Assembly: GCF_002806975.1 (NCBI RefSeq)
Contig: NZ_NIHD01000002.1
Coordinates: forward strand, 310,001 to 374,000
Source of the DNA: Marinobacter aromaticivorans
GTDB taxonomy: Bacteria > Pseudomonadota > Gammaproteobacteria > Pseudomonadales > Oleiphilaceae
Direction: 5' to 3'
DNA: 64,000 nt
Shown: positions 45,711 to 56,315 of the stretch, in pieces
Position numbering within the stretch: the first letter of the stretch is position 1
Layout of the letters: the number at the start of each line of letters is the position of its first letter
Program-made: the position numbers and the translations under genes
The notes under the pieces: model-generated
The model's database searches: none
What the model saw: the letters and a program-made list of their open reading frames with translations, nothing else
What the model was told of the DNA's origin: nothing

Positions 45711-47954
45711 TTACTTCACCGATGCACGGGCCTCGTCCAGGATCCGGTTCAGGGTTTCGCTCGGTTGCATAACCGCCTTCACCTTCTCCGCCGGCGGATG
45801 ATAGTAACCACCAATATCTGCAGGATGGCCCTGGATAACGCTCATTTCTTCCAGGATCTTGTCCTTGTTTTCTTCCAGCTGTGCCGACAGTTTGGTGAAG
45901 AACTCTTTCAGTTCCTTGTCACTGTCCTGGCTGGCCAGCTCTTGGGCCCAGTAGCGGGCCAGATGGAAATGGCTGCCACGGTTGTCCAGCTCACCGGTTA
46001 CGCGGGACGGCGACTGATTGTTCTCCAAAAGGCGCTCGGTGGCCTTGTCCAGAGTCTGGCCCAGCAGGCGCGCACGATGGTTGTCGTGCTTTTCGCCCAG
46101 CTCGTCCAGCGACACGGCAATGGCCAGGAATTCTCCCAGCGAATCCCAGCGCAGGTGGTTTTCCTGCAGAAGCTGCTGTACGTGCTTGGGGGCAGAGCCG
46201 CCGGCACCGGTTTCGTAGAGACCACCACCGTTGAGCAGGGGAACGATTGACAGCATCTTGGCGCTGGTGCCCAGCTCCAGAATCGGGAACAGGTCGGTGA
46301 GGTAGTCACGCAACACGTTACCGGTTACCGAGATGGTATCCAGGCCGCGAATCAAACGTTCCATGGTCCAGCGAATGGCGCGCACAGGAGCTTCGATACG
46401 GATATGCAGGCCTTCGGTGTCGTGATCTTTGAGGTAGGTATTTACCTTCTTGATCAGCTGGGCATCGTGAGCACGCTCGTCGTCCAGCCAGAACACCGCA
46501 GGCATGCCGGTAGCGCGGGCGCGATTAACGGCGAGTTTTACCCAGTCGCGGATGGGCAGGTCTTTGGTCTGGCACGCGCGCCAGATGTCGCCTTGCTCCA
46601 CGTTGTGCTCGGTCAGCACCGTGCCGTCTTCGGCAATTATCCGCACAATACCGTCTTCCGGGATTTCAAACGTTTTGTCGTGGGAGCCGTATTCTTCAGC
46701 CTTCTGTGCCATTAGCCCGACGTTGGGTACGGTACCCATGGTGGTGGGATCAAACGCGCCGTGGGTTTTGCAGAAGTTGATTACTTCCTGGTAGATGGTG
46801 GCGTAGGTGGACTCGGGCATTACTGCCTTGGTGTCCTTGAGCTTGCCATCCCGGGCCCACATCTTGCCGGAGTTACGGATCATCGCCGGCATGGAGGCGT
46901 CTACAATTACATCACTGGGAACATGCAGGTTGGTGATTCCTTTCACAGAATCAACCATGGCGATTTCGGGGCGGTGCTCGTAGGTTTTGTGCAGCGCTTC
47001 CTGAATTTCTTCCTGCTTGGATTCCGGCAACTGTTTGATTTTCTCGATGACAGAGGAAAGGCCGTTGTTCGGATTGACACCGATTTCCTTGAACAGATCG
47101 CCGTACTTATCAAACAGCTCCTTGTAGAAAATCTTCACCGCGTGGCCGAACACGATGGGGTGAGAGATTTTCATCATGGTGGCTTTTACGTGCAGGGAGA
47201 ACATCACGCCGGTTTTTTCGCAGTCTTCGATAGCCTCTTCAAAGAATTTGCAGAGTGCTTTTTTGCTCATGAACATGCCGTCGAGCACTTCGCCTTCAAG
47301 CAGAGGCAGTTCAGACTTGAGAACGGTCTGCTTGCCTTTTTTGTTCTCGAATACGATGCGGGCGTTGGTAGCCTTGTCGAGGGTCAGGGACTGTTCGTTG
47401 GAGTAGAAGTCGCCACCGCGCATGTGCGCCACGTGGGTACGTGATGCCGGGCTCCACTCACCCATGGTGTGGGGGTATTTGCGGGCGAAGGCTTTAACAG
47501 CCGCAGGCGCGCGGCGATCGGAGTTACCTTCTCGCAATACCGGGTTCACGGCACTGCCAAGCACTTTGGCATAGCGGGCTGTGATCTCTTTTTCTTCGTC
47601 GGTTTCAGGGTTTTCCTTGTACTCGGGAACCTTGTAACCCTGCTCATTCAGTTCTTCAATGGCTGCGCGAAGCTGCGGGATGGAGGCAGAGATGTTCGGC
47701 AGCTTGATAATGTTGGCATCGGGGTCTTTGGTGTATTCGCCCAATTCTGCGAGGGCGTCCGGAACCCGCTGGTTTTCATCAAGGTAATCAGGAAACGTTG
47801 CCAGAATACGTGCCGCAAGCGAGATGTCGCTGGTTTCAAATTCAATGCCGGCTGGCTTGGCGTAGGTTTCCAGGATAGGGAGAAGGGACCGGGTTGCCAG
47901 AGCAGGTGCTTCGTCGGTCAGTGTATAGGTAATTTTGGCTTTGGATGATGTCAT
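45711..47954 (-). CDS. icd: monomeric NADP-dependent isocitrate dehydrogenase (IDH-II)
   Basis: TCA-cycle enzyme that makes 2-oxoglutarate and NADPH. At 747 residues it has the length of the monomeric IDH family rather than the 416-residue dimeric form. Recognised segments include [49 protein letters not shown] and [20 protein letters not shown] lies 7 bases before the ATG at 47954; the longer upstream frame is rejected. A terminator follows, and a 9-bp inverted repeat lies 107-151 bp upstream. Confidence 0.96.
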   Translation of the reverse strand: MTSSKAKITYTLTDEAPALATRSLLPILETYAKPAGIEFETSDISLAARILATFPDYLDENQRVPDALAELGEYTKDPDANIIKLPNISASIPQLRAAIEELNEQGYKVPEYKENPETDEEKEITARYAKVLGSAVNPVLREGNSDRRAPAAVKAFARKYPHTMGEWSPASRTHVAHMRGGDFYSNEQSLTLDKATNARIVFENKKGKQTVLKSELPLLEGEVLDGMFMSKKALCKFFEEAIEDCEKTGVMFSLHVKATMMKISHPIVFGHAVKIFYKELFDKYGDLFKEIGVNPNNGLSSVIEKIKQLPESKQEEIQEALHKTYEHRPEIAMVDSVKGITNLHVPSDVIVDASMPAMIRNSGKMWARDGKLKDTKAVMPESTYATIYQEVINFCKTHGAFDPTTMGTVPNVGLMAQKAEEYGSHDKTFEIPEDGIVRIIAEDGTVLTEHNVEQGDIWRACQTKDLPIRDWVKLAVNRARATGMPAVFWLDDERAHDAQLIKKVNTYLKDHDTEGLHIRIEAPVRAIRWTMERLIRGLDTISVTGNVLRDYLTDLFPILELGTSAKMLSIVPLLNGGGLYETGAGGSAPKHVQQLLQENHLRWDSLGEFLAIAVSLDELGEKHDNHRARLLGQTLDKATERLLENNQSPSRVTGELDNRGSHFHLARYWAQELASQDSDKELKEFFTKLSAQLEENKDKILEEMSVIQGHPADIGGYYHPPAEKVKAVMQPSETLNRILDEARASVK

Positions 47955-48060
47955 TTTCGTCCTCAGGCTAATGGGTGAGTTCAGGACGGTCATGGCGAGA
48001 TCCGGCGTCTTGTGAACGTCTGACTTTTGCAATGACTGATTTTGGAACTTTTAATAGGCC

Positions 48061-48105
48061 TACTAAGATAGCATTTTTTTGTAATCTCTGGTTACGATCT
48101 TAGTA
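48061..48105. repeat. inverted repeat TACTAAGAT...ATCTTAGTA upstream of icd
   Basis: Perfect 9-bp arms (48061-48069 and 48097-48105) separated by 27 bp, upstream of the icd start. The right arm overlaps a TATACT box on the minus strand (48108-48103) that could be the icd -10. This may be an operator or looped regulatory site. The 440-bp gap between icd and the acetoacetyl-CoA synthetase gene holds only this repeat and the palindrome at 48215. Confidence 0.45.
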
Positions 48106-48214
48106 TAAGAACGGACTAAAAACCCTTGATCTTCGGTAACTGGGCGTTCAAATGGTGGGATTTTACGAAACTTTCTAACATTTTGATGCGCGAGCCTGCT
48201 AGCTTGAGAGTAGC

Positions 48215-48324
48215 GCGCCGGGGTTGATGCCTCCCAAAACACGCTCCTTACGGCACATCCCTGTGACGCTTGGGCTCCGCCATCCCTGGCTCCGCACAGT
48301 TTTGGGAGGCATCAACCCCGGCGC
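48215..48324. repeat. 110-bp element with perfect 26-bp terminal inverted repeats
   Basis: Arms 48215-48240 and 48299-48324 are exact reverse complements (outer end GCGCCGGGGTTGATGCC). The 58-bp centre contains a smaller imperfect repeat around CCATCCCTGG and ACATCCCTG. It has no coding capacity and no transposase nearby. It looks like a REP/MITE-like non-autonomous element and sits between two gene ends, 70 bp past the acetoacetyl-CoA synthetase stop, where its RNA hairpin could also end transcription. Confidence 0.8.
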
Positions 48325-48394
48325 TTCACGAGCATATTAATAGCCTTCCATAATTGAACGGCCCATCAATCCGCGCTTATAACTCACAAATACT

Positions 48395-50386
48395 CTAAAT
48401 CTTTGGCAACAGACCCACCTCAGCAAGCCGCTCGCGGATCTGGTCCAGGGCTTCCGGGTTGCCCAGGGCATCGCGGTTGTCGGCTTTGCTGGAGCCGTTG
48501 ATCAGGCGGGCGACGGCCAGTTCCACTTTTTTCCCGCTGCGGGTGTAGGGAATGTCCGGCACCTGAACTATGTGTTTGGGAACGTGGCGTGGGCTGGCGC
48601 CTTTGCGGATTCGGGTTTTGAGTTGTTTCAGTAAGTCGTCGGTGAGTTCCTGGCCTTCGGCAGGTACTACAAACAGCACAACTTCCACGTCGCCTTCGAT
48701 CTGGCGCCCCACCACCAGGCTGTCTTTGATGGCTGCTTCGGTTTCTACCTGGCGGTAGATTTCGGCGGTGCCTATGCGTACGCCGCCGGGGTTGAGGGTG
48801 GCGTCGGAGCGGCCGTAGATGATGGCGCCGCCGTGTTCGGTGAATTCTATGAAGTCACCGTGGGCCCAGACGCCCGGGAAGGTGTCGAAGTAAGCCGCGC
48901 GGTAGCGTTCGCCGTCGGGGTCGTCCCAGAAGGCAACGGGCATGGAGGGCAAGGGCTGGCGGCAGACGAGTTCGCCACGGCCCTGGTCTACAGGTTTGCC
49001 ATCGTCGCCGTAGGCGACGGCGTCGACACCCAGAAATCTGCACTGGATTTCGCCCCGGCGCACGGGCAGCAGCGGGGTGGAGCCTACAAAGCAGCCGCAG
49101 ATGTCGGTGCCACCGGCTATGGAGCCCAATAGCACCTCAGGTGCGCCCTGGCTGTATACCCAGTCGTAGTCTTCCGGGAGCAGGGGCGAGCCGGTTGAGA
49201 AAATGACTCTCAGGTTGCTCAGATCCAGGGTTTCAGCCGGCGCCATTTCAGCTTTGCGACAACCTGCAATGAATCTTGCGCTGGTGCCGAAGTGGGTAAC
49301 GCGCTCTTTGGCTACGGTCTCCCACAGGAAGCTGAGGCTGGGGTAGCCGGGTGAACCGTCTACGGTGATAACAGCTGCACCGGTCAGCAGGGCGGAAGCC
49401 TGCCAGTTCCACATCATCCAGCCACAGGTGGTGAAGTAGAGGAACCGGTCTTCCGGGCCCACGTCGCCGTGCAGCATGAGTTCTTTGGCATGGTTTACCA
49501 GCAGGCCGGCGGTGCCGTGCACGATGCACTTGGGTTTGCCGGTGGTGCCGGAGGAGTACAGGATATAGACAGGGTGGTCCGGATCGACCGGAGTATACGA
49601 CGGGGCCTGGCCCGCGCCGGATGCGATGGCCTCGTCCCATGCCGTAACCAGATCACCCGGGACCGGCGGTTCGCCCGGGAGCTGCTCAACACTGACAACA
49701 CACTTGAGGGTTGGCAGGCCGGCAATCAGTTCGGCAAAATCCTTCTGGCGGGCAAAGGTCTTGCCGCCGTAGCCATAGCCGTTCACTACAATCAGTGCGG
49801 AAGGCTCAATCTGGCCAAACCGGTCAAGAATGGCACCAATACCAAAATCCGGCGAAGCAGAACTCCAGATAGCACCTAGGCTGGTTGCTGCCAGCATGCC
49901 AACGAGGGCTTCGTAGCCATTGGTGACAACACCGGCCACCCGGTCACCTTTTGCAATGCCTTTGCTGCGCAGAAATGCTTCCATCGCGCCTGCATCGGCT
50001 TTCAGTTCACCGTAGGTGCGACGCAGAACCGGGCGGGTTTCGCAGTAGGCAACAATGGCTTCCCGATTGGCATGTTCGCCCTCTGCCAATCGCAGCAGGT
50101 TGGCGGCAAAGTTGAGCTTCATCCCCGGGAACCACTCGGTACCGGGCATATCCCGCTTGCCCAGCACCTTGCTGGCCGGCGTCTCAGACACCAGGCCACA
50201 ATAATCCCAGACTTTCGCCCAGAAGGTTTCCAGATCATCAACCGACCACTGATGCAGGGCATGATAGTCAGCAAAGGGGCCGTAGCCCTGATCTTCCAGC
50301 CAGGCCTTGAAACGCCCCATTCGGGCATTGTTCATCAGATCTTCGGAGGGAGACCAGACTATCGGGGACTGCTCGGTAACGCTCAT
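48395..50386 (-). CDS. aacS: acetoacetyl-CoA synthetase
   Basis: ANL-superfamily ligase that activates acetoacetate with ATP and CoA. The 663-residue length and motifs fit AacS: the adenylation P-loop [47 protein letters not shown] (A5 region), and the C-terminal [26 protein letters not shown] with the catalytic Lys in GKKVE. AGGAG lies before the ATG. It is the last gene of the 3-hydroxybutyrate operon, 16 bp after the dehydrogenase gene, and completes the route to acetoacetyl-CoA. Confidence 0.94.
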   Translation of the reverse strand: MSVTEQSPIVWSPSEDLMNNARMGRFKAWLEDQGYGPFADYHALHQWSVDDLETFWAKVWDYCGLVSETPASKVLGKRDMPGTEWFPGMKLNFAANLLRLAEGEHANREAIVAYCETRPVLRRTYGELKADAGAMEAFLRSKGIAKGDRVAGVVTNGYEALVGMLAATSLGAIWSSASPDFGIGAILDRFGQIEPSALIVVNGYGYGGKTFARQKDFAELIAGLPTLKCVVSVEQLPGEPPVPGDLVTAWDEAIASGAGQAPSYTPVDPDHPVYILYSSGTTGKPKCIVHGTAGLLVNHAKELMLHGDVGPEDRFLYFTTCGWMMWNWQASALLTGAAVITVDGSPGYPSLSFLWETVAKERVTHFGTSARFIAGCRKAEMAPAETLDLSNLRVIFSTGSPLLPEDYDWVYSQGAPEVLLGSIAGGTDICGCFVGSTPLLPVRRGEIQCRFLGVDAVAYGDDGKPVDQGRGELVCRQPLPSMPVAFWDDPDGERYRAAYFDTFPGVWAHGDFIEFTEHGGAIIYGRSDATLNPGGVRIGTAEIYRQVETEAAIKDSLVVGRQIEGDVEVVLFVVPAEGQELTDDLLKQLKTRIRKGASPRHVPKHIVQVPDIPYTRSGKKVELAVARLINGSSKADNRDALGNPEALDQIRERLAEVGLLPKI

Positions 50387-50402
50387 TCTTTGCTCCTGTT
50401 AC

Positions 50403-51182
50403 TTACTGCATGTGCCAGCCATGGCTGACAACAATCGATTGACCCGTGAGAGCGGCAGAAGGGAACGCCGCCAGATGTACAGCCATTTCGGAAACATCTT
50501 CCAGTGTAGTGAACTTGCCGTCCACCGTGTTTTTCAGCATAACCTTGCTGATAACCTCCTCTTCGGAGAGGCCCAGCTCTTTGGCCTGCTCAGGAATCTG
50601 TTTGTCCACCAGCGGGGTTCTTACAAAGCCCGGGCAGATAATATTGCTGCGCACACCCTGCTCTGCGCCTTCTTTGGCCACTGCCCGACACAACCCCAGC
50701 ATGCCATGCTTTGCGGCTACGTACGGGGATTTAAGGGGCGACGCTTCCAGTGAGTGTACAGAGCCCATATAGAGCATAGTCCCTCCACCGCTGGCGTACA
50801 TCTGTTTCAGGGCGGCCCGGGTAACCAGAAACGCGCCATCAAGGTGCACGTTCATTACCCGGCGCCAGTCTGCATAAGCCAGTTTGTGCACCGGATCTAT
50901 GTGCTGGATGCCGGCGTTGGCGACAGCGATGTGTAACCCGCCCCAGGCGCTGACAATGGCGGCAACGCCCTCATCAACCGCAGTTTCATCGGTTACGTCC
51001 ATGGCCAGAGCCATGGCCGTGCCACCCGCTTTTTCAATGGCGCTTACGGTTTCCTGTGCACTTTCCAGCGTGAGATCCGCAACAGCAACACGGGCACCTT
51101 CACGGCCATAATGTTCTGCGATTGCCCGGCCTATGCCACGCCCCGCCCCGGTGATCAGGGCAACTCTGTCTTCGAGACGCAT
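50403..51182 (-). CDS. bdhA: 3-hydroxybutyrate dehydrogenase (SDR)
   Basis: NAD-dependent SDR of 259 residues that oxidises 3-hydroxybutyrate to acetoacetate. It has [39 protein letters not shown] (catalytic Ser, Tyr, Lys) and the BDH-type stretch [29 protein letters not shown]. The ATG at 51182 has GGGGAG upstream; a longer frame to 51257 is rejected. It sits between the TRAP permease and acetoacetyl-CoA synthetase genes, matching a pathway from uptake to activation. Confidence 0.93.
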   Translation of the reverse strand: MRLEDRVALITGAGRGIGRAIAEHYGREGARVAVADLTLESAQETVSAIEKAGGTAMALAMDVTDETAVDEGVAAIVSAWGGLHIAVANAGIQHIDPVHKLAYADWRRVMNVHLDGAFLVTRAALKQMYASGGGTMLYMGSVHSLEASPLKSPYVAAKHGMLGLCRAVAKEGAEQGVRSNIICPGFVRTPLVDKQIPEQAKELGLSEEEVISKVMLKNTVDGKFTTLEDVSEMAVHLAAFPSAALTGQSIVVSHGWHMQ

Positions 51183-51269
51183 GATGTTTGTCTCCCCGTT
51201 GTTATTAGAAATTATAATTAAACAGCTATCAGAAATTGTGATTAGAGAACTCTGCAAAAGGTCGTCGCA

Positions 51270-52640
51270 TCAGGGACCGCCGTACACCTCGTGGGGCAGC
51301 CAGGTTGCAAGCGGCTCAAACCAGAACACCAGCGCCAGCGCAAGCAGTTGCAGGGTAATAAACGGCAGCACGCCCAGATAGATGTGTCGAGTGGTAATGC
51401 CCGGTGGGCATACACCTTTGATGTAGAACAGTGAGAAACCCACCGGCGGTGTCAGGAATGACGTTTGCAGGCACATGGCAAACATGATGGCAAACCACAC
51501 CGGCTCCACGCCCATTTTGAACAGCACCGGTGCCACCAAAGGCAAAACGATCAGGGTAATCTCCACCCAGTCCAGGAAAAACCCGAGCAGGAAGGTGATC
51601 AACAAAACCGTCAGCAGCACACCGGTGGTGCCAAAAGGCAGGCCGGTAATGGCACCTTCAATAACTTCGTCGCCACCCAGTCCGCGCAGTACCGAAGCAA
51701 ACACTGTGGCACCGATAAAAATGCCAAATATGAAGGCCGAGGTGCGGCTGGTCTGGTAAAGAGACTCCTTCAGGGTTTCCATATCGAGGCGCCTGCTGAG
51801 AAAAGCCATCAGCAAGGCACCTCCGGCACCTACCGCGGAGGCCTCCGTGGTTGTGGCGATGCCGAAAAAGATGGAGCCAAGCACAGAAATGATCAGTGCC
51901 ATCGGCGGCAGGATTGCCCAGAACACACCAAACCACGCCCGGGCACCCAGGGGCGGTCGGTTTTTCGGTGCCGGTGCCAGGTCCTTTTTGATGTAGGAGG
52001 CGATGATGATGTAGAGGATGTAGAGCATGGCGAGCATGACTCCGGGGATCAGCGCCCCCATGAAGAGCTTGCCTACGGATGCATCCGACGTCCCCAGGCG
52101 ATCTGCCATCAATACCAGCATGATGCTCGGTGGAACCAGGATACCGAGAGTTCCGACGGAACATGCCGTTCCCACCGCCAGTGATTTGTTGTAGTTGGCC
52201 TGCATCATGGGCCCGAGGGACAGCATACCCAGTAAAACCACCGAAGCTCCGACAATCCCGGTAGAGGCTGCAAGCAGCACGCCGACCAGCACCACGGTAA
52301 TCGCATAACCACCGCGTAACCCGCCAAGCACTCTGACCAGACTGTGCATCAGCTTTTCCGCGATGCCCGATCGATCCAGCATGATGCCCATGAATATAAA
52401 CATGGGCAGCGCCACCATCAGTTCATTGGCGACGATGCCATAAATCCTGGCGTCCAGAACGCCGATAGTACCCTGCCAGGTAAACCACAAGGGGAAATCC
52501 AGGTACTCGACCATAACGTGGCCGACGATACCGAATACAAGACCTATACCCGCCAGGGACCAGGCAACCGGGAAGCCCAGCAGCAACAGCACCATGAAGC
52601 TGGCGAACATGGCGATAACAAGAATCGCTTCTATACCCAT
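51270..52640 (-). CDS. dctM: TRAP transporter large permease (DctM family)
   Basis: The 456-residue membrane subunit of a TRAP C4-dicarboxylate-type importer has about 12 helices. DctM features are FPVAWSLAGIGLVFG, GIMLDRSGIAEKLM, ASTGIVGASVVLLGMLSLGPMM, TLGILVPPSIMLVLMADRL and FLTPPVGFSLFYIKGV. It drives Na+-dependent uptake with the DctQ and DctP subunits encoded upstream. The adjacent bdhA and aacS suggest 3-hydroxybutyrate or acetoacetate as substrate, by context only. Confidence 0.94.
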   Translation of the reverse strand: MGIEAILVIAMFASFMVLLLLGFPVAWSLAGIGLVFGIVGHVMVEYLDFPLWFTWQGTIGVLDARIYGIVANELMVALPMFIFMGIMLDRSGIAEKLMHSLVRVLGGLRGGYAITVVLVGVLLAASTGIVGASVVLLGMLSLGPMMQANYNKSLAVGTACSVGTLGILVPPSIMLVLMADRLGTSDASVGKLFMGALIPGVMLAMLYILYIIIASYIKKDLAPAPKNRPPLGARAWFGVFWAILPPMALIISVLGSIFFGIATTTEASAVGAGGALLMAFLSRRLDMETLKESLYQTSRTSAFIFGIFIGATVFASVLRGLGGDEVIEGAITGLPFGTTGVLLTVLLITFLLGFFLDWVEITLIVLPLVAPVLFKMGVEPVWFAIMFAMCLQTSFLTPPVGFSLFYIKGVCPPGITTRHIYLGVLPFITLQLLALALVFWFEPLATWLPHEVYGGP

Positions 52641-52657
52641 GATATTAGCCTCTCGGT

Positions 52658-53275
52658 TCAGGGATGAGGATGGCCGACGGAGCGTCGATCATCACTGGGA
52701 GGCTCAATAGCCCTGGGAAAACGGAACAGGAAGGTGGTGCAGCGTGTGGCTCGGGACACCAGGGCAATCATCACGAACACGAGACCAAGGGGCAGCATGC
52801 TTTTGAAAATAAACCGGTACGGAAGCCCGCTGGGCGCCTGGGAATGCTCCATGTAGATCCACGCCGTCCAGGCATAGGGCACCAGAGCGCTGATCATCAG
52901 TGCGATTATGGGCAGTGCCAGCAGCACAATTCCCAGAAGCTCGATAATGGCTTCGGCTTTAGGAGAGAACTTTTCTTTCAGTACGTCCACCCGCACGTGG
53001 TCATCCCGCACAACCGCGTACCCCAGCGTCAGCATGGTCGCTGTTCCGAACAGGTGCCAGGACAGCTCTTCAAGGGCAATAGAGCCTTGAGACAGGGCAT
53101 AGCGGGAGAACACGTTGATCAGAATAACAATCAACACGACTATCCATAGCCAGGAGGCAAGGCGACCAACGGCAACAACCAATCGGTCAAGGTGCCAGGA
53201 CAGCGCATTGGTCGGTAACGAATCAGCGCCAGGTGCCGGGGCCTGGTTATCCCCGGAGACATTGGTATCAGTCAC
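52658..53275 (-). CDS. dctQ: TRAP transporter small permease (DctQ family)
   Basis: The 205-residue four-helix DctQ subunit has LASWLWIVVLIVILINVFSRYALSQGSIALEELSWHLFGTATMLTLGYAVVRDDHVRVDVL, the family signature (including EELSW and the D-x-H-V-R-V-D stretch). A GTG at 53275 with CGAGG upstream is the likely start; an in-frame TTG at 53302 adds nine residues. The gap to dctM is 17 bp. Confidence 0.92.
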   Translation of the reverse strand: MTDTNVSGDNQAPAPGADSLPTNALSWHLDRLVVAVGRLASWLWIVVLIVILINVFSRYALSQGSIALEELSWHLFGTATMLTLGYAVVRDDHVRVDVLKEKFSPKAEAIIELLGIVLLALPIIALMISALVPYAWTAWIYMEHSQAPSGLPYRFIFKSMLPLGLVFVMIALVSRATRCTTFLFRFPRAIEPPSDDRRSVGHPHP

Positions 53276-53355
53276 AAAAAACCTCGGATTTTCCGGATGC
53301 AAGGCAGGATGCGGGTAACGACCAACCGTTACCCGCCGTGAACATCATCCGTTGA

Positions 53356-54441
53356 TCAGTCGTACTTGTAGAAATCCCGTGGCAGATAGCCATTGGAGTG
53401 CCAGATGGAGTGGTGTTCCATGAACTCTCGCTGGCTGGTCAGTACGCGATTGAACATCTCGTCCTTGGCAGCGATCTCGTCCAGCACCTCGTTGGTGACT
53501 TTCTGCAGTTCCCGCAGTACAGGCTCGGGCAGCGTCTGTGCGTTTACGCCTTCTTTTTCGTAGTCACGAAGTGCCGTCGGCTGGGCCCACTCGCTCTGCG
53601 CAAAACCCTTGAGCGTGGCCGATTCGCAGCCCATCTCGATGAGCGCACGGCTCTGTGGCTCAAGTCCTTCCCACACATCCTTGTTAACCAGCAGGTGTGA
53701 GGTTGTCAGAGTCTGGTGCCAGCCGGGCATGATGTAATTCTTGATGATCTGATCCAGGCCCAGCATCTTGTCGATGGCGGGCTGAGAGAACTCGGTCGCA
53801 TCGATGGTCTTGCGCTCCAGCGCCTGATAAATCTCGCCACCCGGCACCATGGTTACCGAGGCACCGAGTTTTTCCAGTACCTTGCCGCCAATGCCGGCAA
53901 AGCGGATCTTCAGGCCATCAAAATCTTCAACACCTTTGATGGGGTTGGCGAACCAGCCAGCACCTTCCGGGCCGATAATGCTGCACAGCATGGGATGGAT
54001 GTTACGCTTGTCGTAGATCTCTTCCAGCAACGCACGCCCATCACCTTCGTAATACCAGGCCAGATACGCCGGTGGCTCCATGTTGAACGGGGCGCCGGAG
54101 TACAACGGCAGGGCGGGTATGGTGCCCTGATCGTAGCCTACCCAGGTATAACCCGCCGGATACTTGCCACTGCCTACGGCATCCATGATTTCAAACGGCG
54201 GAACAAGTTCATTGGGCTCGTAGTAACGCAGCTGGATATCGCCACCGGAAATCGTTTTGAGATTCTCTGTCAGATGTTTGACCGGTGTTGTGAGGCCTAT
54301 TAGATGTGACGGAAATGCCAAAGGCACCTGCCAGCGGACTTTTTCTGCCGCCAGGGCATTGCTGCTTACCATAGCGCCTGTCATGAACGCTGCGGCAGTA
54401 ATACCCAGAGTCAAACCCGATAGCTTTTGCTTGATAGACAT
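53356..54441 (-). CDS. dctP: TRAP transporter substrate-binding protein (DctP family)
   Basis: Periplasmic solute receptor of 361 residues. Signal peptide 1-32 (ITAAAFMTGAMVSSNALAA) precedes the DctP fold: VRWQVPLAFPSHLIGLTTPVKHLTENL, then FDGLKIRFAGIGGKVLEKLGASVTMVPGGEIYQALERKTIDATEFSQPAIDKMLGL, the central TRAP signature with the conserved Arg that binds the substrate carboxylate. AAGGA lies 8 bases before the ATG. It is first gene of the operon and follows a sigma54 promoter 173 bp upstream. The fold resembles TRAP receptors for monocarboxylates (2-oxo acids). Confidence 0.94.
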   Translation of the reverse strand: MSIKQKLSGLTLGITAAAFMTGAMVSSNALAAEKVRWQVPLAFPSHLIGLTTPVKHLTENLKTISGGDIQLRYYEPNELVPPFEIMDAVGSGKYPAGYTWVGYDQGTIPALPLYSGAPFNMEPPAYLAWYYEGDGRALLEEIYDKRNIHPMLCSIIGPEGAGWFANPIKGVEDFDGLKIRFAGIGGKVLEKLGASVTMVPGGEIYQALERKTIDATEFSQPAIDKMLGLDQIIKNYIMPGWHQTLTTSHLLVNKDVWEGLEPQSRALIEMGCESATLKGFAQSEWAQPTALRDYEKEGVNAQTLPEPVLRELQKVTNEVLDEIAAKDEMFNRVLTSQREFMEHHSIWHSNGYLPRDFYKYD

Positions 54442-54613
54442 GAAGATGATCCTTCTTGTTGTTGTGGTTGGCCCGGAGCTCTATGGCCCGGCAGGCCTGA
54501 ACTGAAATTCCGCCAGACAACGCAGAAACAAAAATGGCATGGGTAAATCAGGGGTCCTACATTCGGCGCCAGCCTTGTTTTCTGCGTTGTTCTGACGTCC
54601 TGCATGCAAGAAA

Positions 54614-54631
54614 CTGCAGAGATTGTGCCAG
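54614..54631 (-). promoter_or_regulatory. sigma54 (-24/-12) promoter of dctPQM-bdhA-aacS
   Basis: On the minus strand TGGCACA-N4-CTGCA, with the GG (54629-54628) and GC (54617-54616) ten bases apart as sigma54 requires. It is 173 bp upstream of the dctP ATG and just downstream of the gene for a sigma54 activator. The 325-bp gap between the activator gene and dctP holds this promoter and the binding sites at 54694 and 54748. Confidence 0.75.
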
Positions 54632-54693
54632 AAAAAATTTCTCCTTATATATCATTTAGTTAGTAAATATATGTAAATTATCGAATGCCGGAA

Positions 54694-54711
54694 TGTCCGG
54701 GTTATCAGACA
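54694..54711. promoter_or_regulatory. activator site 1: TGTCC-N8-AGACA
   Basis: 18-bp palindrome-like site, centre 74 bp upstream of the -24 GG. It matches TGTCC-N8-RGACA, which also occurs at 54757, 58560 and 58644 and not elsewhere noticed in the window. Confidence 0.6.
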
Positions 54712-54747
54712 ATTTAAGGCTATGGTCGTAGGTACTTGTACAGATAC

Positions 54748-54774
54748 CAGGACACCTGTCCTGAAATCAGGACA
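54748..54774. promoter_or_regulatory. activator site 2: overlapping palindromes CAGGACA/TGTCCTG/CAGGACA
   Basis: Three alternating half-sites: CAGGACA-CC-TGTCCTG (54748-54763) and TGTCCTGA-AA-TCAGGACA (54757-54774) share the middle half-site. The second palindrome has perfect 8-bp arms. It overlaps the stop codon region of the activator gene and is centred 63 bp (six helical turns) upstream of site 1. Confidence 0.65.
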
Positions 54775-56212
54775 TTTTTGCCAGCTTCTCATAGAATACC
54801 GAGCGGGAAATACCCAGTAGCCGGGCAGCCTTGGTGCGGTTGCCCCGGCTTGCGACCAGTGCGTCTTCCAGCGCCTGGGCTTCTGCGGCAGCCAGTGTTT
54901 CTGCCAGCGGGCGGATGGGGCGCGAGGCCGCCTGGGAGGCCGGGCGCCCCCCGGCGCGGGGCAGCACCTTGAATATGGCATCGGCATCCAACACACCGCC
55001 TTCCTCACTCATGGTAAGGGCACGCTCCAGGACATTGCGTAATTCGCGGATATTCCCCGGCCAGTCGTAACTGGCCAGAGCTGCAACGCCGGCATCGGTA
55101 ATCTCTGCCCGCATATCCAGCCCCTCGCTGATTTCCCAGAGCAGGGTTTCACACAGCAATCCGATATCGGCCAGGCGTTCCCGCAGGGGGGGTATGGGGA
55201 TTTCCAGCACATTGAGCCGGTAATACAGATCCGACCGGAAGCTCCCGTCGGCAATCATGGTTTCAAGATTACGGCTGGTGGCTGCAATAACCCGGACATC
55301 TACCGCAACAACCTTGTTTGAACCAAGAGGTTCCACTTCTCCTTCCTGCAGGGCCCGTAGCAGCTTGGCCTGCAACGGCAGGGGCATGTCGCCCACTTCA
55401 TCGAGAAACAGCGTGCCGCCGTTCGCCAGCTGAAACTTTCCTTCCCGCAGCTTTCGGTCGGCGCCGGTATAGGCGCCCGGGGCAACGCCAAAAAACTCCG
55501 CCTCCAACAAGTTGTCGGGAATGGCAGCCACGTTCACACCCACAAACGGTTTTTCGGCGCGGCTGGATACAGAGTGAATGGCCTGTGCCAGCACCTCTTT
55601 ACCGGTGCCGGTTTCGCCCAGCAAGAGCACTGCCATCTCCCGCCCGGCGGCCAGCCGCGCCCGGCGTTTTACTTCCAGCGCACCCGGGCTAGCACCCACA
55701 AAATCCCCAAGACTGTACCGGGTGCTACGGGCTGTTTTCGCCAGCGCTTTGCGGGCTGCGGCCAGATCCTGATGCAGGCGCCGGTATTTACTGACCAGCG
55801 GTGTCAGCGGTTGCAGATCGTCATAGAGCACAAACGCCACGGCGCCCTCAATATCACCGGCCTCGTCGTAGTACGGAAGTCGGGTAACCACCAGTTGCTG
55901 TTGCTGATGCTCCATGATATCCAGCAGTATGGGTTTGCCGGTTTCCACCACCTCGGGCATGCGGGTTTCAGGTATCACCTGTCGCACCGGGCGGCCAATA
56001 GCGCTGGCCTGGTCTTTGAGGCCGAGAAGCTGAGAGTAACTGCTGTTTATCCAGGTAATGCGGGACTCTCTGTCAACGGCAATCGCGCCCGCACTGGCTT
56101 CCTCGAACATGGGGAAAAGGGCTTCAATCAACTCCCGGGTCAGCCCGCTTTTATTTTGGTCACCAAACAACTGTGTCATGTAGCGCTTACCGCCGGGTTC
56201 AATATCATTCAT
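54767..56212 (-). CDS. PAS-domain sigma54-dependent activator (NtrC-like, AtoC-type AAA+)
   Basis: The 481-residue enhancer-binding protein has an N-terminal PAS domain (38-135, ASAGAIAVDRESRITWINSSY), so it senses a small ligand or redox state rather than a phosphorelay. Its AAA+ domain has Walker A GETGTGKE (199-206), GAYTGA (246-251, a variant of GAFTGA that contacts sigma54) and Walker B LFLDEV (268-273). A Fis-type helix-turn-helix lies at the end (GNRTKAARLLGISRSVFYEKLAKMS). It is between the two promoters that carry the shared palindromes and is their natural regulator. The start is uncertain: 56212 or an ATG at 56179 (residue 12). Confidence 0.92.
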   Translation of the reverse strand: MNDIEPGGKRYMTQLFGDQNKSGLTRELIEALFPMFEEASAGAIAVDRESRITWINSSYSQLLGLKDQASAIGRPVRQVIPETRMPEVVETGKPILLDIMEHQQQQLVVTRLPYYDEAGDIEGAVAFVLYDDLQPLTPLVSKYRRLHQDLAAARKALAKTARSTRYSLGDFVGASPGALEVKRRARLAAGREMAVLLLGETGTGKEVLAQAIHSVSSRAEKPFVGVNVAAIPDNLLEAEFFGVAPGAYTGADRKLREGKFQLANGGTLFLDEVGDMPLPLQAKLLRALQEGEVEPLGSNKVVAVDVRVIAATSRNLETMIADGSFRSDLYYRLNVLEIPIPPLRERLADIGLLCETLLWEISEGLDMRAEITDAGVAALASYDWPGNIRELRNVLERALTMSEEGGVLDADAIFKVLPRAGGRPASQAASRPIRPLAETLAAAEAQALEDALVASRGNRTKAARLLGISRSVFYEKLAKMS

Positions 56213-56315
56213 AGTGAAAGCCCTGACACCCGGCAAGCCGGGTGTTCTGTCGGAAGTATATGGCCCCCTCTACGGAGTGAGCAAACGGGCGCGCCACTGC
56301 AGCGCTTAAAAGCGG

